This document shows, one piece after another, positions 32,701-44,165 of a stretch of 64,000 nt of DNA; position 1 is the first letter of the stretch; the number at the start of each line of letters is the position of its first letter. The stretch spans positions 13,444,498 through 13,508,497 of the forward strand of contig JASXTE010000017.1 of assembly GCA_030280995.1 (NCBI GenBank). Reading direction: 5' to 3'. Position numbers and translations under genes: made by a program. Origin of the DNA: Hemileia vastatrix. Its lineage: Eukaryota > Basidiomycota > Pucciniomycetes > Pucciniales > Zaghouaniaceae. The notes under the pieces were generated by a model that was not told the origin of the DNA, searched no databases, and saw only the letters and a program-made list of their open reading frames with translations.

Positions 32701-33886
32701 TTCCTTACCCCTCTTTTTAGCCTCCCCAACCCTTGTAGCCCCATTCCTCCACTTCACCTTGCCTCCACTATCCTTGAACCCTGATTTGCTCCCTTTCAAC
32801 TCAGTCCCTATTTCTGTATATAAGAATAAGTGTTAGGGAAGAATGGGGAGGTAAGAGAATTGGAAGAAGACGGGTGGAGAGGAATGGAGTGGGAGAGGCA
32901 AATGTGGATAGGGGCTGAAAATGATAAAGAAGGGAGTGAAAAGGGTGGGGAGAAAGATGAGGTGAGGAAAAAGGAATATTTTTAAGGGAAAAGAGTGGGG
33001 TGTTCTTGAGAGGGAGTAAAAAAAGATAATAAAAGAAGATAGTAATACAAAATAAATATACAAAAAATTTAAAATATATAAAATATCTTTCAAAGAGTAG
33101 GAACAGAAATTCCTTGGATCCTTAAAATCTACAAGTCTTTCACTGTTATTTTCTTCATTTACTTAAATCAAATAAAAATCTACATTTTAATATTTTGAAA
33201 ATTTTGAATATGAAGGGAAAGAAATTTTAATAATTATTAGTATGAAAATATTTTTTATTTACTAATAAAATATAGTATGTCAATTGAATAAGAAAATTAT
33301 ATGCCTAAGTAAAGTCTTTGTAACATCATTTTTAAGATTTTTGCACCTACCTTAGATATTTAAATGGTTTATAATATTCAATACTATCTATTCATAAAAT
33401 AAGTATATAATTTTTTCAATTCTTGAAAAAAATACAATAAATAATATAAATGCACAATATAATATTTAATGAACAAATTGAAATATTTTAAATTAAAGTT
33501 TATCCATGTATTTCTGGCCAAAGAAACTTATATAATTATGTCAGATGGTATCTTGCCAAATCTATACTTTGGTGTTCTTTTTTAAAAAATTGCAAAGAAA
33601 CTGCTTAAATAGTTTAAAAAAGATGTATTTTTCAGAATAATTTGGGTGTGGTCTGCACTTTATTAAACTTTCTATAAAAAAATCTCATTCTTCATATCTC
33701 AAGATTTGTTCAAAGTATTATTACCTATGCTTCATTAAATTTTCAAGTTGTATTCATATTAAGTTCACCAAAATGTCAATATTTTTCTTGGTGGTTTCAT
33801 CACTAATTCAATGTGGTCTCAAAAAGATATGAAATAGGTTTCAAGGTTGGGACTTACTAGCAAGTCCACCCCCATATTGCATTGTG
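29729..33886. other. Right arm of element A, no gene
   Basis: About 4.1 kb of very AT-rich sequence without convincing coding potential. It holds the pyrimidine/purine block at 32,456-33,030 and ends in the A terminus with GGGACTTACTAGCAAGTCC, one base short of the palindrome seen in the MITEs. Confidence 0.75.
32456..33030. repeat. Polypyrimidine block followed by polypurine block
   Basis: From 32,456 to about 32,815 the plus strand is C/T-rich (CCCCAACC, CTTCCC runs). From about 32,830 to 33,030 it becomes G/A-rich (GGGGAGG, GGAAGAAG runs). Two overlapping plus-strand ORFs and a minus-strand ORF here encode only Pro/Ser/Leu-rich low complexity and are not believed. Confidence 0.75.
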
Positions 33887-33889
33887 TTT

Positions 33890-35955
33890 ATTAGTGATTA
33901 AAAATCTCCCTGGGATGCCCCCATGATCTTTGCAGGAAAAAAGGATGGTTCACTAAGACCTTGCATGGATTTCAAAAGTTTAAATGGACTGAAAGTAAAA
34001 AACAGTTATCCCCTTTGACTAGTGAGCAAATTTATAGTCTTCAAGGTGCAGAGATATTCACATCTTTAGATCTTAGGGTAGGTTACCACAAAATACGTGT
34101 AAAAGAAGGGGATGAGCACAACTGGCATTCTGCACTGAATTCTGTCATTTTGAATATTTTTTAATGTCATTTGGTCCATGTAATGTGCCTTCCACTTTCC
34201 AACACTTCACCAACAGCATCTTTGGAGACAGAATATCAATTGATGTAGTAGTATACCTGTAAAACATCTTTATTCACTCCAGATCAATGGAAGAACAACA
34301 GATACATGTGAAAGACTGTTTGCAGTGCTTGAATGAGGTCAAAGTATGGCAAAAACCGGAGATATTTGTCTTTTCAGTATATGAATTCCCCTACCTGGGT
34401 ATGATCATGTCAAAAAACAGGGCGCAAATGGACCAGGAGAGATTAAATGTAGTAACAGAATTTCCAACAACAGCATCAGTATAAGAGCTCAAGTCATTTC
34501 TAGGTTTTAAAAAATTTTACCACTGTTTTAGTAAATAAATACTCCCACATTTGCTGACCATTTCATGACCTCACAGAGAGGAAAACAAATTTATCTGGAA
34601 AAGTAGCCAACAAGATGCATTTGACAACCCAAGAAGACAATTTTTGACATCCCCTATTCTTGTGATTCCTGACTTATTATAGCCATTTGTTCTGAGATTC
34701 AACTACTCAGATTTTTCACTAGGTGCAGTATTATCCCAATACTATGCTGAAAATGTCTTGCACCCAGTAGCTTATTTTTCACAGACACTTCTAGGTTCAA
34801 AATTAAACTATTAAATATATAATAAGGAGTTTTTGGCCCTAGTAGAAGCATTACACACCTGGGGCCACTACTTGGAAGGAGGGCCTCACCGGTTACATGT
34901 TATTATTTTCATGGATTATAAAAACTTGGAAACATTTTGGACCACTAAAAAGTTGACTTGTTGGAAGGCACCCTGAAAAGAACTTCTAAGCACAATTTAG
35001 CTTGTTGTTACATTCCAACCAGGGGAGTAAATTTGAAAACCTGATTCACTATCTCAACATCCTGACTTGTGGCAAGAACTGGGCCAACTGTGTACTGTTG
35101 GCACAAAGTTATTGAAGGGGGACTTTGAAGAGGGGGTAATTGTAGATGAGGTGGAATTGGCAGATGAAGATATGATGGAATGGGTAAGGGGGCAGGAAAA
35201 TAATGAGGAAGTGCAGGATTTGGTAAAGGCACTTTTATCATAGAGAGGGATTGGAAATGATTGGAGGAGTATCACCTGGAAGGGGGAGCACTGTATTGGA
35301 ATGGGAGGAGTAATGCCAAATGATAGGGAGCTCAAGATACAGGTGGTAAAAGCAAGGTATGATTCCTCAATGGAAGGACACCCAGGACCACTGAAGAATG
35401 TGGAGCTTGTTAATTGTAGCTTTTACTGGAAGTCAATGAAGGCATACCTCTTTTTCTATGTAGAAGCATGTGACTCATGTCAGAGAAACAAGGTTAGTCT
35501 AACAAAATCACCACTGACCCTGCTAAAAATTTCCAAGCAGCCATGAAATTTGCTCTCCTATTATCTTATAGTGGAATTAACCAAGTCTCAAGGAAAGAAT
35601 TCTATCCTCACAGTATTTGACCACTGCACAAAGATTGCACACTTTTTTCTCACCACTAACAAGGTTACATCAGAGGGTATTGCAGATTTAATGGTGCTGC
35701 ATGTCTGGAAATAACATGGATTGCCAGAAAATATAGTATCAGATAGGGAAAGTAATTTTAACTCTAAGCTTAAAAGGAAATTTATGAGAAACTGAACATT
35801 AAGCCCATCTTTTAAACAGCATGGATCCACAGACTGATAGAAAATCTGAGATATTGAATAAGGCAATTGAACAATATATGCACCATTTTATTAACTATCA
35901 GCAAGATGATTGGATGCAGCTATTACCACTGGCTGAATTTTCATACAATAATTGG
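33890..35955 (+). pseudogene. Chromovirus pol (RT, RNase H, integrase), decayed
   Basis: Continues the fragment at 9,366-9,725. It begins [20 protein letters not shown], then [20 protein letters not shown] and GYHKIRVKEGDEH. The region around 34,230-34,270 reads DVVVYL then a stop where YLDD is expected, so the catalytic pair is lost. RT ends near PYLGMIMSKNRAQMDQER. RNase H-like sequence spans roughly 34,680-34,930. The integrase zinc region (VEACDSCQRNKVSLTKS) is at about 35,460-35,510, and the core breaks off at FSYNN around 35,950 where Y is inserted. There are many stops and frame changes. The C-terminal part is at 38,485. Confidence 0.82.
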
Positions 35956-38484
35956 TGTAGAAATTTCTATAGTACTGGCTATAGGCCTTGACCAAGGGAG
36001 TTAGAGTAAAACTTAAGAGAAAAACCTCTGTCTCTTTGAGAAATACCAGGTGAGATTTATTTGTTACAGCAAATTAGAGACTGTTACTATACCCCTTCCA
36101 ACACAGTTCTTGACTGCTTAACAAGTCAAGAAAGTAGCCTAGATTGACCACAGACTAAAGAGAACCTGTAATTTAGAAATATCCACACCAGAAAAACAAA
36201 ACACTGTGCACTTTTTTCATGGAAAACAGCAATAATACTTGATGCAGGTTGCAAAGCTACACCAGGGAAACCAGTTTCCAAAGTTGAGTTAAGTGAAGAA
36301 CTAACCTTGCAACAAAAACAGCCAATTGTGGTCAAAAAAAAGTGAAAACTGAGTAAGAAACAATGATATAGTTACCAGATGGTTGTGTGATAGTTAAGTT
36401 TGCCCCAAACTGTCTTATTCAGTATGTACAAACAGACCACCCATCTAAAAATCCATGCACTGCAACAAATTTGGTGCTTTTGACAGCCAAATTGAATAAA
36501 AAATCTCTAGAAACACTCCCCAGCCTTCTATAGCCAAGACAGGTGGACCTCCCTGAAGCCAGAAAACCACCAAAAACATCTAATAAAGCCCAAAATACTT
36601 AGAAAAATTTACCGCAACTACTAAAACCCTTAAAACACAAAATTAAGCTATGACAACATTGAGGCATAAACTATATAGCCAAATTAGCTCTACTTAATGG
36701 CACTAAGCACTTAATCCTAATACTTAAGGCTAGCCCGTAAAACACAAAACAAAATTAAACAGCTATCTTTTAGAAATGAAAAGTGAGTAAATGACCCCTT
36801 AAAGCTTGGAATATGAAATATATCAACAAGACATCAAATATAGAGAAAAACTGGGGCTATCCATTGGTAGTTCACAGGTACCCATAGTCTCAGATTTCAC
36901 TGAGTAAAACCAAAATAACACATAATTATTGGACCAATGTCAATTAAGACATACAAAAACAGCGCCAAACAGACCAACAAAGGCCTCTGCCAATGTTGGA
37001 AAACCATAGCGGAAACATGCTGTAACAGGAATGTAACCTTTTTATGCCAACTATGTATATAACCCAACATTTTCAATTTGTACCCCATCAATGTTACAAG
37101 TCCCAGAAGCTGAAGAGAGGATTCAAAGAATATTTAGTATATTTCAAGAACTAGAAGTAGCTCTCAAATTATCTCAGCAGTCAATGAAGCATTGTGGTAC
37201 ACATCTTGCATTATTAAAGAAATTTTGCAAATCTCAGAAAGTTCAACAAAGGGGTTGCTATGAAGGATGGCTAAAGAAGTGCAAATTAAGGGCCTTCAAA
37301 AGTGCAGAAAAGGTAGACTCTCTGCAAACATTCTTTTTAGGGGGGTATGGATATACAAGCCATGGAGAGAAAAATTTAGAGAAAATGCATACTGGAATAC
37401 AAGACAAACGTATGGTATGTGCTTGAATAAAATATGGCTAGCTTTAAAAGCATAATATAGATTTAGGAGGCAGCATCCTGAAAGGGTATAAGTTTCACAC
37501 TTTGATAAACACAACAGCTCTTAAATGTAAGTTATGTAAGCCTATTGCTGATAGAAACCTGTAGGAAGAAAAGGTAGTACTAGAAAACAAGTGATTAGCA
37601 AGTGATTAAATATGAAGCACTTGAAAATAGGAGAAGAAAGAGTAGGACTCTAAATAAGGGAGGGTACTTACTTAGCATGGAGGGTTTCACAATTAGTGGA
37701 TACCCATACAGCAGTGCACATTTCCATAATAATAATTAAAGGCAGTACATTACTTTTTATGAAGCTAAGGATCTCAGGAAGTGTAGGGTATGTAAAGATA
37801 GGTGTATTATAAGGTGCTAATAGTTGATTTTGTCTTGGTAAAGCAAAATCTATTAGAATGGTCACATACTAACGCTGTACTGAGATTACTGAGATAGATA
37901 GATTACCTTTTGATGCACTTGGATTAGCATTGAGCTTGTGTATGAAAATCAGTAGCAGATGAAGGCATTGGGAAAGGGCACTAGACATATAATGTAAATG
38001 TAAAAGAGGACTCACTCTTTGAAAGGGTGTGTAAAATAGTTAGATTAGAAAATATTTGTGTAAATATAAGAGTGTTATATTAAATATAAAGAAAAGTAGA
38101 TATACTATATTTTTGTGTGCATAGCAGGTGCACATTTCTAGAAGTAGAACTTTAGAGTTATTCTTTTGCTACAGTAAGAATAGTATTAGAGAGAGAACTT
38201 CAAAGTGGGAGTTACTGAGAATACTAGCCCTTAATGAGAATATATCTAGCCTTCAGTAGATTACTTATATTTTAAATATATAAATTCTTTCTCTATAAAA
38301 GGTCTCCTATAGCAAATTATCTCTACTCTTCTTTTCTCAATCACCACATTTACAAAAATGTTTACACTGTCTTTTAAATTAGCGTGGCAGGCTATTTTTT
38401 TCTTAAATTAGTTTTGATAGGAGTAACAAACCATCTTGGAAATGTGTCTATAGCTTAGTATTATAGAACTCTTTCTTTTCTACA
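35956..38484. mobile_element. Element Y: 2.5-kb insertion with TGTAG...CTACA inverted ends
   Basis: The left end TGTAGAAATTTCTATAGTAC and the right end (inward TGTAGAAAAGAAAGAG then TTCTATAATACTAAGCTATAG) form imperfect inverted repeats. It interrupts chromovirus integrase. About 75 codons of pol expected at this point are missing, and no target duplication is evident. The left 1.1 kb is related in inverse to repeat X. An ORF at 37,091-37,426 (111 codons, starting LQVPEAEERIQRIFSIFQEL) has no recognised family. Superfamily not assigned. Confidence 0.65.
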
Positions 38485-38943
38485 GAAACCTCATGATCAA
38501 GGAAAGACCCAAGAATTGTGTTCTACAGGTAGGTGACAAGTTTTGGCTAAGCTCACTTGTCCTTTCTAGACTTCTCCCCAGTGCTAAATTAGAACACAAG
38601 AAAGTGTGGAAATTCAAAGTCAAATGCAAGTTATCTGACTCAGTTTATGGAATGGAGCTACCAATCTCAATGAGGCAAGTAAATCCAGTTCTCAACATCT
38701 AATTTCTCACAAAGAATACATAAGATAAAATCCCAGGATTTCCAGAAGAGCCACCAGCAGCAATATGTGTGGTAATTGAAGAGAAATTTGAGGTGGAAGC
38801 GGGTTTAAAGGGGAAATATTTAGTACTTAGTGTATTTGAAAGGATTTGGGGTTGGAGATAGGTCTTGGGAACCAGTTGAAAATTTGGTGAATGCTAAGAA
38901 AATGTTGAAGGAGTTTGAGAAGGAGCACAGGGGGAAGGAGGGA
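38485..38943 (+). pseudogene. Chromovirus integrase C-terminus and chromodomain, decayed
   Basis: The sequence resumes with KERPKNCVLQVGDKFWLSS and MELPISMRQVNPVLNI, the typical integrase C-terminal segment of chromoviruses. After stops and a frame change it ends in a chromodomain remnant: GKYLVLSVF near 38,815, then GDRSWEPVENLVNAKKMLKE near 38,857-38,920. It is followed directly by a polypurine tract and LTR start. Confidence 0.8.
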
Positions 38944-39140
38944 TAAAAGAGGGGGTAATGTTAGTATTTGATTGAGAGGTGAGGAGGAGGAGTGCTATGG
39001 GCTCTATGCATTGTGAGAGGCGTAAGAGGAGAAATTGCATAAGGGGTTTATATTGGGAACATTATGTGGAGTGCTCCTCATTGAACAGCTTATTTAGTAA
39101 TTCAGTTACCCTCTAGTCTCAATGCTGCATCCAGAATAGT
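38944..39140 (+). repeat. Polypurine tract and start of the decayed chromovirus 3' LTR
   Basis: AAAAGAGGGGG (38,946-38,955) then TAA, then TGTTAGTATTTGATTGAGAGG at 38,959, the LTR start. A related start (TGTTAGGATATGGATTGAGA) occurs at 42,609. The LTR end is not defined; 39,140-39,632 holds GA-rich repeats (GGGATAATGACCAT twice) and no gene. Confidence 0.6.
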
Positions 39141-39440
39141 CAGTTCTGTCTCAGGCTAGTGTTAGTGCTAGTATTAGTCAGCCTCCTTAGGCTATAAAAG
39201 CTAAAGAGCAGCCAAGGAGGGTGTAAAAGGGGGGAAAGGGGGGATAATGACCATGCCAATACTAAGGAGGGGTAAGAGGGATAATGACCATACCAAGGAG
39301 GGATAAAAAGTAGGATGATGGAGACAAAAAAATTAAAGAAAAGATGGAGAGAAAAAATAAAGAAAACTTTACCTTGAAAATATAAATAAAAATAAAAACC
39401 ACTTACAAGAAAAATGAGATACACAAAATAATTATTAAGA

Positions 39441-39462
39441 TAATAATAATAATAATAATAAT
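39441..39462 (+). repeat. (TAA)n microsatellite
   Basis: About seven TAA/AAT trinucleotide units in AT-rich sequence. Confidence 0.85.
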
Positions 39463-39632
39463 TAGAAAAAAAAAAGGAAAAAATAAAAAAAAATGAATTA
39501 CCTGGAGACATGAGATAAGAAAATAATTGACTTCAAAAATATTTTAGGGATGCAAGTGGAGAGGAGGGAATGGATATGAGGGATGAAAGAAAAAAAGAAT
39601 GATTGAAAAATTAAGCAATTTCATGTTGGGTT

Positions 39633-39860
39633 CACCTCACAATATGGGAGGCCCACTTGCTAGCGAGTCTGCTACCTTGGACCCAACCTCATCACATATT
39701 GAACACACATTGAGAAATTGAAAAAGGAACCATACAATCATGAATGAACACCACTCAGCATAACAGCTTTAGGTGGGTGTTCAAGTAGAGTTCAGTCTGA
39801 GTTCCATCTGAGTTCAGGTTGAGGACTTGCTAGCAAGTCCACCCCCTATATTGCGTAGTG
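39633..39860. mobile_element. CACTA-type MITE, copy 2 (228 bp, TSD GTT)
   Basis: Same family as 7,923-8,183: shared CACACATTGAG, GGAACCATACAATCA, TTAGGTGGGTGTTCAAG and the right terminus CCCCCTATATTGCGTAGTG. GTT flanks both ends. The right palindrome GGACTTGCTAGCAAGTCC is perfect (39,823-39,840), and the left one is degraded (CCACTTGCTAGCGAGTC). It has fewer internal GAGTTC repeats than copy 1, which explains its shorter length. Confidence 0.92.
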
Positions 39861-40609
39861 GTTGATGAAGGAAAGCAAATGAGACATGAAAAGAAGAGAC
39901 TTTCACAGAAAATTCAAAATAATATTCAATATGTAAAAGAAAATAGTATTTTTAAGTGAATAAAACATAAAATAGAGTATGAGTATAAAATAAAAATTAA
40001 AAGGGCTGTTAAAAGAAATTTTTGAGTGTTATTGGAATAATGATGGAGTGTATTCCAGTGGAAAAAAGATTTTATGAATTTAGGTGGAAAGAGATAGTGC
40101 AGATTCAGGATCCTCTACTTCATAAAGATCATCCCACTCATCATTCAAATTAGCTTGGATATTATGTAGTATAACTGCTGGATGGTTGTCTAGAAGAAGG
40201 AAGAAAAATGGTAACAAAAGGGAATGGAACTAATAGTAACAAAAAAAACCATGACAAAATTCAACTAAGATACATGAGTAAGAGCCCAAAAACCCACTTA
40301 TTTAAACCCAAAAAACTAATATTAAATTATTGAGTAATTAAATAAGTGTAAGACACATAAAATTTAACTAATTTAAGTTAAAAATTTTCTTATAACCTTT
40401 TAATTAATAACCAATTTAAGTGAAACATCAAATTATACTTTTTTAACTCATAAAAATATACTAATTTAACACATATAAATAGTGTAATCAATTTATTTAC
40501 TATAAAGCATGTTTAATCAATTATTTTAAACTTTTTTATTAGTGTAATAATTATTATAATTTAAAAAAATTATTTATTTTAATAAGATTAAAATTTTTTT
40601 TAGTAAAAC
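39861..40609. other. AT-rich interval, no gene
   Basis: No believable ORF or RNA gene. The right half may be the distal part of an inverted LTR whose other end is at 42,582, split by the solo LTR. Confidence 0.6.
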
Positions 40610-42110
40610 TGTCAGCCTGTATATCTCCAGGACTGAGTAAAAAGTAATTATAAGTTATGTTAAACACATGAACTATACATGGGAATAATAAATAAGAGTA
40701 CACAAATAGTATACATAAGTAAAATTATGATAATACACAAAAAATGCAATTATAACACCTTATATACACGCATATATCCACCTTTTATAGGTCTTATGTA
40801 CTTAATATTAAGTTGGAATATGTTAGGGTAATCTTAAGAACCTTAACTATAAGGCTACATAATTTTTAAGTACACTTAAAGCTGTTATATTCATTGTTTT
40901 ATGCAAAAAACAAGAAATGCGCTTTATTTCACTTAAAAGTTGACTATATGCGCTATAAAATTGAGAATATCAAAATTGCGCTTTGACAGATCAATTGGGC
41001 TCATTTAGAACTATTGATTTGGCTATTTAAATGCATAAAAATAACACTTTTCAAATTTGGTGTTTTTTATGCCAGAAATGGCTTCTGTGTACTGGCCACA
41101 TACTGCCTGCTTTTTTCCCGTGTGAATAGCTTCATTTTTAGCAAAGTTAGCTTTTTCACACTATAATTACCCCACATTCTACGCCCACTGTGGGGAAACA
41201 CACTAAAATAGGCGACAGGCGCTTATTTAGTGTCCTAGCTTAATTAATAATGCATTGACCTTATTTATATGCACTAATTTCATTAATAACCTCATTCTTT
41301 GCATCTTATTTCATCACCACGCTTAAATTCGCCTAATTTTAGTCAAGGATTTACCCGTGCAAGCGCCTGCCAAGAACTTCATGTAGTTACCCCACATCTC
41401 ACGCTCTTTTTTAAGTTTTTGGGTGGTTTCTCAGTCAATTTTGGTTATTTTTGAATGGGAATTTCACGTAGTATAATGTCAGGATTAGCCCCATTATTTC
41501 TACAGTCAATCCCCCTTATTATTAAGCTATTATTAACCTTAAAAAGTCTCCTTTAGTCTTTAATATTATTGTTTTATACGCATATACTCTCTTTTTGTCT
41601 TTTTCTTTAATTTTGATGGATTTCCCTTATTATTACAGGATTTTTGCCGTTGTTACTCTTCTAATTATGTCATGGGTTACTAGGAATGTTGATGGGCATG
41701 TCTATTAGTTGTTTAGAGGCGTCATTAACTGTGTATTGGGTGGTACATCAAGGGAATCATTGGGGAACTCAGTGTGTATAAAAGGAGGAGGTTTTTGGGT
41801 TGTATTTCTTCATTCTTTATCATTACAATTTAACCAATATAACCAAACCAATTACAATACATATCAATTAGTACTTTTATAAGACTTTTGAATAGTATCT
41901 GAATTTATATAATCTATTTTTCTACCAACTATAAAGATTGTAAGCCATATATAAGAATAGTGAGAATTATATTACTGAGACCTTTATATTTGATTATATT
42001 TTACAACTTAGTGGATTAAATCTACAGTATTCATATAGGACCATTAAAATCTTCTAGACAACTGACTATTCAAGCTAGTTCACGTCCTTGTACTTGACCT
42101 TAGCCTGACA
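40610..42110 (+). repeat. Solo LTR (1,501 bp, TSD AAAAC)
   Basis: Begins TGTCAGCCTGTATATCTCCAG and ends TTAGCCTGACA. AAAAC is present immediately on both sides (40,605-40,609 and 42,111-42,115). The start resembles the intact chromovirus LTR (TGTCAGCCAGGCTATTCCAG), so it is a related but distinct family. A TATA box (TATAAAAG) lies at 41,777-41,784. No internal coding region is present, as expected after LTR-LTR recombination. Confidence 0.88.
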
Positions 42111-42582
42111 AAAACATTAGTAATTTATTCAATATATTATTTTAACTTTTTTATTATCTTTATGAAAAAGTTATGAGTCAAAAAGATCCCAATATTTATT
42201 TATTATAAGATATGCATTTTATTATTTAATTTACATAATTAAATAACTAATTAATTAGGTTATAGGTAAACTTTATTACTTATAATTATTATATAAAACT
42301 ATAATTAATTTAGTATTATTATATAATTATTAAATACCTAAAAAAGCACCCATTTTTTATAGATTTAAGGTAATATATGCTTATTTAATTTTTTATATAA
42401 TTTATATAGTAATAAAAACTATATAATCCTTATTTTAACTTTATTTTCATAATTTTGCTATATAATTTTATTATTCAATATAATACTAATTTTAATACAT
42501 CATATGCATATTTTATGCCCTCCTGTAGGTCTAATAAGCTAAAATAAAATTTACTGAGCTCCTGGTACAGCCTGGCTGACAA
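42111..42582 (-). repeat. End of an inverted LTR of the TGTCAGCC type
   Basis: Read on the minus strand from 42,582 it starts TGTCAGCCAGGCTGTACCAG then GAGCTCAGTAAA, again like the chromovirus LTR start. It runs leftward through AT-rich sequence into the solo LTR, which appears to have inserted into it. The other end is not located. Confidence 0.6.
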
Positions 42583-42608
42583 TAACACAAGTCATTATCA
42601 ATTGATTT

Positions 42609-42690
42609 TGTTAGGATATGGATTGAGAGGTAAGGAGGAGGAGTGCTATGGGCCCTGTAGGGGGGCTGTGAGCACTATGCATTTGTAAGG
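42609..42690 (+). repeat. LTR-start fragment related to the decayed chromovirus LTR
   Basis: TGTTAGGATATGGATTGAGA and GGAGGAGGAGTGCTATGGG match the LTR start at 38,959 over about 65 bp, after which similarity is lost. Confidence 0.55.
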
Positions 42691-43004
42691 GACATTGTGG
42701 CACTCCAAATCTGGGTAGGCCACTTAGGTGACAATTTGATTGGAACTTGGTTGGAAGAAAATCATGGTGTTAACAGGTGTTAATTGGTTGAAGGGAGTTA
42801 ACTGTTTTTTTTGGGTTGATTTTTGGTGTTTTGGAATGGTTATATGTGGTATTTCTTTTGTTATCTGATGGTTTTTGGATTTGTATTTTTGGTGAATGAA
42901 GTGTGCTCTTGGAATGGCCACTTTTTTTCTGGTGCTCTCTGGTGTGCTCCAGTTTGCTCCTGTGATTTTCCGGTGCAAAAGCGAAGTGTACTGGAAAAAT
43001 TCTG

Positions 43005-43365
43005 TCATTGTGGCCAAGTTTGGTCATGGTGACAAAATTAACTCACTGTGGCAAATTTAGCTCACTCTGGCCAAATTAGCTAATTATGGTAAAATTAGCT
43101 CATTATGGCAAAAGGAGATAATTGTAGCAAAATTCGCTCACAATGAGAAATTCTGATCACCAGTGCAAAGTTTGGTCACTGCAGAAAAGTCTGGGCACTG
43201 TGGCAAAGTTTGGTAACTGCAGAAAAGTCTGGGCACTGTGGTAAAGTTTGGTCACTGTAGAAAAGTCTGATCACCAGTGCAAAGTTTGGTCACTGTAGAA
43301 AATTCTGATCACCAGTGCAAGTTTGGTCACTGCAGAAAAGTTTGGCTATTGTGGAAAAATTTGGT
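43005..43365 (+). repeat. Minisatellite: GGTCACTGnAGAAAAGTCTG / GGCAAAATTAGCTCA
   Basis: About 14 short units of roughly 20-35 bp. The left part repeats TGGCAAATTTAGCTCACTC-like words, and the right part repeats GCAAAGTTTGGTCACTGCAG followed by AAAAGTCTG. Small plus-strand ORFs in the area only reflect the repeat. The stretch 43,366-43,992 holds no gene and probably the remains of the Gypsy-2 5' LTR. Confidence 0.75.
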
Positions 43366-43992
43366 TAGAATTTATTATGCTTGTGAGATCAATAGTTTAT
43401 TGTAGATTCTATGCATGTAGGGTATTGTTGGAAAGGTCTGGAGTAGGAGAATCAGATAGAAGGGGGAGAATCTTAGTCTTCCAAAAGGTTTTTTGTCTCT
43501 TTTAGTTTCGATATTGAGAGTCTTTTTGGATTATTAACAATTTTTTAACATAGAACAACAAATTTAAATAAATTATATTACCCTTATAACGTTTATATTT
43601 TATAACACTTTTGAAATGCAGTACAACAATTATATTTTCATTACATATATTATATCATTGGAAAGGTCTCCATCTTAGGGACTTGTTTTTATTTTCATCT
43701 CATTAAAAAAAATCTTATAAAAACATATAAGTCTATCTTTTCAGATCTTTCACTGGTACACCTTAATTTTTGTCATCAGTATTTCTTTTTCAACAGCTGT
43801 TACTTCTAAATCTCAATAAGTGTTCATAAAATCAGAGTTTCATCTATATTTTAAATCAATTCAAGTAGAATAGTAAGCTTAGTTATTTGAGCAACCCTTA
43901 TTTTACTTAGAAGTACAGGGTTTTCTGCAGTTTATCCAAATCTTTTGGATTCTGCTTACAGCAAGGCAACTGTAAGAGTCTACCTACATATT

Positions 43993-44012
43993 TGGCACCC
44001 AACATGGGGCTC
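43993..44012 (+). other. Primer-binding site, Lys-tRNA type
   Basis: TGGCACCCAACATGGGGCTC resembles the site complementary to the 3' end of Lys tRNA (TGGCGCCCAACGTGGGGC). The two differences are both G to A. It lies four bases after CTACA, a plausible 5' LTR end. The LTR itself is not delimited. Confidence 0.65.
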
Positions 44013-44165
44013 AAAATCTCTAGCTTTTTTCTAGGACTTACTTGGATCTAGGACTTTCTTAGCCTGAAAGAGGCTTATTCTTTGGAACTCTTATCAATTT
44101 ATTTTATGAGCCTGCAATTGGCTTTCTTATTTGAATGGTTTAAACACTTTTCTTACTTTATTGGG

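Larger units (their letters stand above)
9726..33886. mobile_element. CACTA-like element A (24.2 kb including nested insertions, TSD TTT)
   Basis: The left end CACCATGCAATATTTGG and right end (inward) CACAATGCAATATGGGG are matched terminal inverted repeats. TTT flanks both ends (9,723-9,725 and 33,887-33,889). The insertion splits a chromovirus pol codon series exactly: removing A plus one TTT restores contiguous pol sequence, which confirms both borders. Next to each end is a palindrome-like TAGCAAGTCC block, as in the MITEs. Without nested element B it would be about 4.5 kb. No transposase is seen, so it is non-autonomous. Confidence 0.9.

Noticed and set aside
32424..33093. Overlapping Pro/Ser/Leu-rich ORFs on both strands
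   Set aside because: Low-complexity pyrimidine/purine sequence; open in several frames at once.
40610..42582. A single DNA transposon with TGTCAGCC inverted ends
   Set aside because: AAAAC duplication at 40,605/42,111 shows that the element ends at 42,110; the 42,582 end belongs to another, inverted LTR.
42724..43505. Small ORFs on both strands around the minisatellite
   Set aside because: They follow repeat periodicity and lack domains or splice context.
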